Source: Actinomycetales bacterium Ga0077552
GTDB lineage: Bacteria > Actinomycetota > Actinomycetes > Actinomycetales > Microbacteriaceae
Length of the DNA: 8,608 bases
NCBI GenBank assembly: GCA_001464255.1
Contig: LNFD01000369.1
Location: 1 to 8,608, forward strand
Direction: 5' to 3'
The position numbers and the translations under genes were made by a program. The notes under the pieces are model-generated. The model was not told the origin of the DNA, made no database searches, and saw nothing but the letters and a program-made list of their open reading frames with translations. Within the stretch, counting starts at the first letter, position 1, and the number at the start of each line of letters is the position of its first letter. Shown piece by piece: positions 5,845 through 8,608 of this stretch.

Positions 5845-5868
5845 CGCGCCGAATGTGACGGCTCGGTG
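5845..5868 (+). repeat. 24-bp direct repeat, copy 1, upstream of phoH2
   Basis: Starts CGCGCCGAATGTGACG and ends GCTCGGTG. It is identical to 5877-5900, with a 32-bp period and an 8-bp spacer. The first 8 bases occur a third time at 5833-5840, straight after the aminotransferase stop. Each copy can fold weakly (CGCCGA with TCGGTG, one G-U pair). Its role is unknown: terminator element, operator pair or intergenic repeat family member. Confidence 0.85.
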
Positions 5869-5876
5869 CCGGTCTT

Positions 5877-5900
5877 CGCGCCGAATGTGACGGCTCGGTG
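5877..5900 (+). repeat. 24-bp direct repeat, copy 2, upstream of phoH2
   Basis: Exact copy of 5845-5868, 24 of 24 bases. The 32-bp period is close to three helical turns, so two bound proteins would sit on the same face of the DNA. Confidence 0.85.
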
Positions 5901-5940
5901 TCCCGCGCGTGTCGCTCCCGGCCCGGGGGGCGCTCGGGCA

Positions 5941-5972
5941 TAGCGTGACGCTCATCGGGTATCGCGCCCGAT
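5941..5972 (+). promoter_or_regulatory. Palindrome and hairpin with a possible -10 box in the phoH2 upstream region
   Basis: AGCGT-G-ACGCT (5942-5952) is a perfect 11-bp palindrome. It overlaps TAGCGT (5941-5946), which fits the TANNNT -10 pattern, and is followed by ATCGGG, 7-nt loop, CCCGAT (5954-5972). An operator over a phoH2 promoter is possible, but no -35 box is recognisable. The rest of the 230-bp gap 5833-6062 holds the 24-bp repeats and the phoH2 ribosome binding site; no gene was recognised in it. Confidence 0.3.
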
Positions 5973-6062
5973 CGGGGCGGCCGGAACGATCGTCCTGAGA
6001 CTCCCGGCCGAACCGCACACAACTGGTCCGGGGTCGCCCGCGTCCCCGGGGATGGAGCACCG

Positions 6063-7415
6063 GTGGCCGCTGCGAAGACCTCCCGTCAGAACCCGTCGAT
6101 CTCGAGCGGCGAGAGCGAGGTGGCCCAGCGCACGTACGTTCTCGATACGTCGGTGCTGCTGAGCGATCCGAAGGCGCTCTTCCGCTTCGCCGAGCACGCG
6201 GTCGTGCTGCCGGTCGTCGTGATCGCCGAGCTCGAGGCGAAGCGCAACGACCCCGAGATCGGGTACTTCGCGCGCCAGGCACTGCGCAACCTCGACGAGC
6301 TGCGCGTGCAGCACGAGCGCCTCGACTTCCCGATCGCCGTCGGTGACACCGGGGGATCGCTGCGCGTCGAGCTCAACCACTCGAACCAGTCGGTGCTGCC
6401 GAGCGGGCTGCAGCTGGGCGACAACGACTCGCGGATCCTCGCCGTGGCCATGAACCTCTCGAACGACGGCCTCGACGTGGTCGTCGTCTCGAAAGACCTG
6501 CCGCTGCGCGTCAAGGCCTCGTCGATCGGCCTCGCGGCCGAGGAGTACCGTGCCGAGCTCGCCGTCGACAGCGGCTGGACGGGCATGGCCGACATCACGC
6601 TCTCGAGCGATCACATGGCGCAGCTCTACGACCGCGAGGTGCTGCGCACCCCGGTCGTGCGCGAGCTGCCCGTCAACACCTCGCTCGTCATCCACAGCGA
6701 CCGCGGCTCCGCTCTCGGCCGTGTCGTCGGCGACGACGAGATCGCGCTCGTGCGCGGCGACCGCGACATCTTCGGCCTGCACGGCCGCTCGGCCGAGCAG
6801 CGCCTCGCGATCGACCTGCTCATGGACCCGCAGGTGGGCATCGTCTCGCTCGGCGGCCGCGCGGGCACCGGCAAGTCGGCCCTCGCTCTGTGCGCGGGCC
6901 TCGAGGCCGTGCTCGAGCGGCAGCAGCAGCGCAAGATCATGGTCTTCCGCCCGCTGTACGCCGTCGGAGGGCAGGAGCTCGGCTACCTGCCGGGAGACGC
7001 CGGCGAGAAGATGAACCCCTGGGCGCAGGCCGTGTTCGACACGCTCGGCTCGGTCGTCTCGCAGAACGTGCTCGACGAGGTCATCGACCGCGGGCTGCTC
7101 GAGGTGCTGCCGCTCACGCACATCCGCGGCCGGTCGCTGCACGACGCCTTCGTCATCGTCGACGAGGCGCAGTCGCTCGAGCGCAACGTGCTGCTGACGG
7201 TGCTGAGCCGCATCGGCCAGAACTCGAAGGTGGTGCTGACGCACGACGTGGCCCAGCGCGACAACCTGCGCGTCGGCCGCCACGACGGCGTGGCGAGCGT
7301 CATCGAGACGCTCAAGGGCCACGCCCTGTTCGGGCACATCACGCTCACCCGCAGCGAGCGCAGCGCGATCGCCGCGCTCGTGACCGAGCTGCTCGAGGGC
7401 AACGAGCTCGCCTGA
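6063..7415 (+). CDS. phoH2: PhoH2: PIN-domain ribonuclease fused to PhoH-type ATPase
   Basis: A 450-residue two-domain protein. The N-terminal PIN (VapC-like nuclease) domain spans about 24-165, with the expected acidic residues in YVLDTSVLL (25-33, D28), VVVIAELEAKR (51-61, E56), LGDNDSRIL (118-126, D120 and D122) and SKDLPLR (143-149, D145). The C-terminal PhoH domain (about 235-445) has Walker A GGRAGTGKSAL (264-274, K271), HIRGRSLHDAF (353-363) and Walker B VIVDEAQ (364-370, D367 and E368). A linker of about 70 residues joins them. Characterised mycobacterial PhoH2 proteins (Rv1095 type) unwind and cleave RNA in an ATP-dependent way. All key residues of both domains are present, so the enzyme should be active. 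GTG at 6063 has GGAG (6054-6057) 5 nt upstream. The mycobacterial gene is preceded by an overlapping antitoxin-like phoAT reading frame; I see no such overlap here. It converges on fumC. Confidence 0.93.
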   Translation: MAAAKTSRQNPSISSGESEVAQRTYVLDTSVLLSDPKALFRFAEHAVVLPVVVIAELEAKRNDPEIGYFARQALRNLDELRVQHERLDFPIAVGDTGGSLRVELNHSNQSVLPSGLQLGDNDSRILAVAMNLSNDGLDVVVVSKDLPLRVKASSIGLAAEEYRAELAVDSGWTGMADITLSSDHMAQLYDREVLRTPVVRELPVNTSLVIHSDRGSALGRVVGDDEIALVRGDRDIFGLHGRSAEQRLAIDLLMDPQVGIVSLGGRAGTGKSALALCAGLEAVLERQQQRKIMVFRPLYAVGGQELGYLPGDAGEKMNPWAQAVFDTLGSVVSQNVLDEVIDRGLLEVLPLTHIRGRSLHDAFVIVDEAQSLERNVLLTVLSRIGQNSKVVLTHDVAQRDNLRVGRHDGVASVIETLKGHALFGHITLTRSERSAIAALVTELLEGNELA

Positions 7416-7512
7416 CCCGGTCGAACGGGCCCTCGCGGTAGCGTGGGTTCAGGCTCGCGCCGGGCACGAGTGCTTCTCGAACCGGTGGTGCGGATCAGAG
7501 GAATCGAATCCG

Positions 7513-7531
7513 GCGCGGGACGCTTCCGCGC
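7513..7531. terminator. Hairpin between convergent phoH2 and fumC
   Basis: GCGCGGGA, CGC loop, TTCCGCGC form an 8-bp stem with one G-U pair in the 159-bp gap 7416-7574. A weaker 4-bp stem (CCCG, 6-nt loop, CGGG, 7416-7429) follows the phoH2 stop directly. Neither has a T-run. No gene or RNA was recognised in the gap. Confidence 0.35.
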
Positions 7532-7574
7532 GGCCCGTCGCCGGTTCGGGATGCTCGCCGTGCGCTCGAGGGCG

Positions 7575-8608
7575 CTACAGGCCGGGCGACGTCATGCTCA
7601 GCACGTCGAGCGCGCTGTCGAGCTGCTCGAGCGTCACCTCGCCGCGCTCGACGAAGCCGAGGTCGATGACGGCCTCGCGGATCGTGAGCCCCTTCGCGAC
7701 CGAGTGCTTGGCGATCTTCGCGGCGGCCTCGTAGCCGATGACGCGGTTGAGCGGCGTGACAATCGAGGGCGAGCTCTCGGCGAGCGCGCGCGCCCGCTCG
7801 AGGTTGGCCTCGAGGCCGTCGACGGTCTTGTCGGCGAGCACGCGCGTCGAGTTGGCGAGCAGGCGGATCGACTCGAGCAGCGAGGTGCCCATAACCGGGA
7901 TGGCGACGTTGAGCTCGAACGAGCCCGAGGCTCCCGCCCACGCGATCGTCGCGTCGTTGCCGATGACGCGCGCGCAGACCATGAGCACGGCCTCGGGCAC
8001 GACGGGGTTGACCTTGCCGGGCATGATCGACGAGCCCGGCTGCAGGTCGGGGATGTGCAGCTCGGCGAGGCCCGTGTTCGGGCCCGAGCCCATCCAGCGG
8101 ATGTCGTTGCAGATCTTCGTGAGCGAGACGGCGAGCACGCGCAGCGCGCCCGAGGCCTCGACGAGGCCGTCGCGCGCGCCCTGCGCCTCGAAGTGGTCGA
8201 GCGCCTCGGTGATCGGCAGGCCTGTCGAGCTCGCGAGCTCGGCGATGACCTTCTGCGAGAAGCCCAGCGGGGTATTGATGCCCGTGCCGGTCGCGGTACC
8301 GCCGAGCGGCACCTCGGCGACGCGCTCGATCGTGGCCTGCACGCGCGCGATGCCGAGGAGCCGGCGAACTCCTGGCCCAGGGTCACGGGCGTGGCGTCCA
8401 TGAGGTGCGTGCGGCCGGCCTTGACGGCCGTCTTCCAGAGCTCCGCCTTGACCTCGAGCGCGACCGCGAGGTGATCGAGCGCGGGGATGAGGTCGCGCAG
8501 CAGCGCCGCGGTCACCGCGAGGTGCACGGAGGTCGGGAAGACGTCGTTCGACGACTGCGAGGCGTTGACGTGGTCGTTGGGGTGCACCGGCAGGGCATCC
8601 GTCGAGGC
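7575..8608 (-). pseudogene. fumC: Class II fumarate hydratase, frameshifted by a deletion; N-terminus outside window
   Basis: FumC interconverts fumarate and malate in the TCA cycle. The upstream part (8608 down to 8360, 83 codons) has HPNDHVNASQSSNDVFP and the catalytic-histidine segment GRTHLMDATPVTLGQEFAG. The downstream part (8354 down to 7575, 259 codons) continues with GIARVQATIERV, PLGGTATGTGINTP, the signature GSSIMPGKVNP with the catalytic serine loop, and a normal C-terminus. The two parts are in different frames. Between the Gly of EFAG and the Gly of GIARV only five bases (TCCTC, complement of 8355-8359) remain, whereas FumC proteins such as the M. tuberculosis one have seven residues (YARQIEL in that protein), 21 bases. 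The loss of 16 bases breaks the frame; translation of the upstream part would run on out of phase for over 230 codons. All other motifs are intact, so the lesion is recent or an assembly artefact. About 115-120 N-terminal residues lie outside the window. Confidence 0.88.

Noticed and set aside
5852..5862. TGTGA in each 24-bp repeat as a CRP/GlxR half-site
   Set aside because: The second half TCACA is missing at the required distance in both copies.
5845..5900. Repeat pair as a minimal CRISPR array
   Set aside because: Only two copies with an 8-bp spacer, and no cas genes nearby.
5855..5943. Two overlapping mini-frames (11 and 18 codons), both beginning VTARC and joined by GTGA, suggesting leader peptides
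   Set aside because: The shared VTARC comes simply from the 24-bp DNA repeat, both use GTG, and no ribosome binding site precedes them.
5952..7337. 461-codon minus-strand frame opposite phoH2
   Set aside because: Antisense shadow in GC-rich DNA; phoH2 has complete catalytic motifs on the plus strand.
7460..7515. tRNA-like sequence: GGTTCGAGAAG and ATTCGATTCC on the minus strand in the phoH2-fumC gap
   Set aside because: The T-arm-like strings do not fit GGTTCRANNCC fully, and no matching acceptor, D-arm or anticodon arm can be folded around them.
8340..8376. Programmed ribosomal frameshift in fumC
   Set aside because: There is no slippery heptamer, such shifts are not known in FumC, and a frameshift would still leave about five residues missing from a conserved helix; a deletion explains it better.
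7443..8474. 343-codon plus-strand frame opposite fumC
   Set aside because: Antisense shadow; FumC signatures lie on the minus strand.

Overview
The window is GC-rich (roughly 70% by eye) with strong G/C preference at third codon positions and frequent GTG starts. Gene content and order point to a high-GC actinobacterium, most likely in the Microbacteriaceae or close by (inferred from product types and arrangement, not from a database search). It is a chromosomal housekeeping region. I see no tRNA, rRNA, CRISPR array, insertion sequence, phage gene or toxin cargo.

Layout: 1-393 is the 3' end of an AI-2E family (PF01594) transporter gene, overlapping by 4 bp the start of ilvA (390-1634, threonine ammonia-lyase with a C-terminal ACT domain). 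ilvA converges on greA (1686-2183, minus), which lies downstream of a DUF4307 membrane-protein gene (2250-2654, minus). A short gene for a 98-residue membrane protein follows (2791-3087, plus). It converges on a hemolysin III/PAQR gene (3094-3837, minus). That gene diverges from a cis-prenyltransferase gene resembling Rv1086 (3923-4708, plus), followed after 2 nt by a class V aminotransferase-fold gene (4711-5832) and then by a PhoH2 gene (PIN plus PhoH ATPase, 6063-7415). The window ends in fumC (7575-8608, minus), which is interrupted.

From memory, order and strand match the M. tuberculosis series greA (Rv1080c), Rv1081c, mca (Rv1082), Rv1083, Rv1084, Rv1085c, Rv1086, later phoH2 (Rv1095) and fum (Rv1098c). 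The genes matching mca and Rv1084 are absent here, and an aminotransferase is present. The genes do not form one pathway: ilvA serves isoleucine synthesis, greA transcript cleavage, the prenyltransferase polyprenyl lipid synthesis, PhoH2 probably RNA metabolism and fumC the TCA cycle.

I found no undescribed multi-gene system. The most informative details are small. fumC carries what looks like a 16-nt deletion, which shifts the frame. The last eight codons and stop of ilvA occur again 55 bp downstream with only synonymous differences. A 26-bp perfect palindrome lies just before the greA ribosome binding site. Two exact 24-bp repeats precede phoH2. The hemolysin III and prenyltransferase genes diverge from what look like leaderless promoters.
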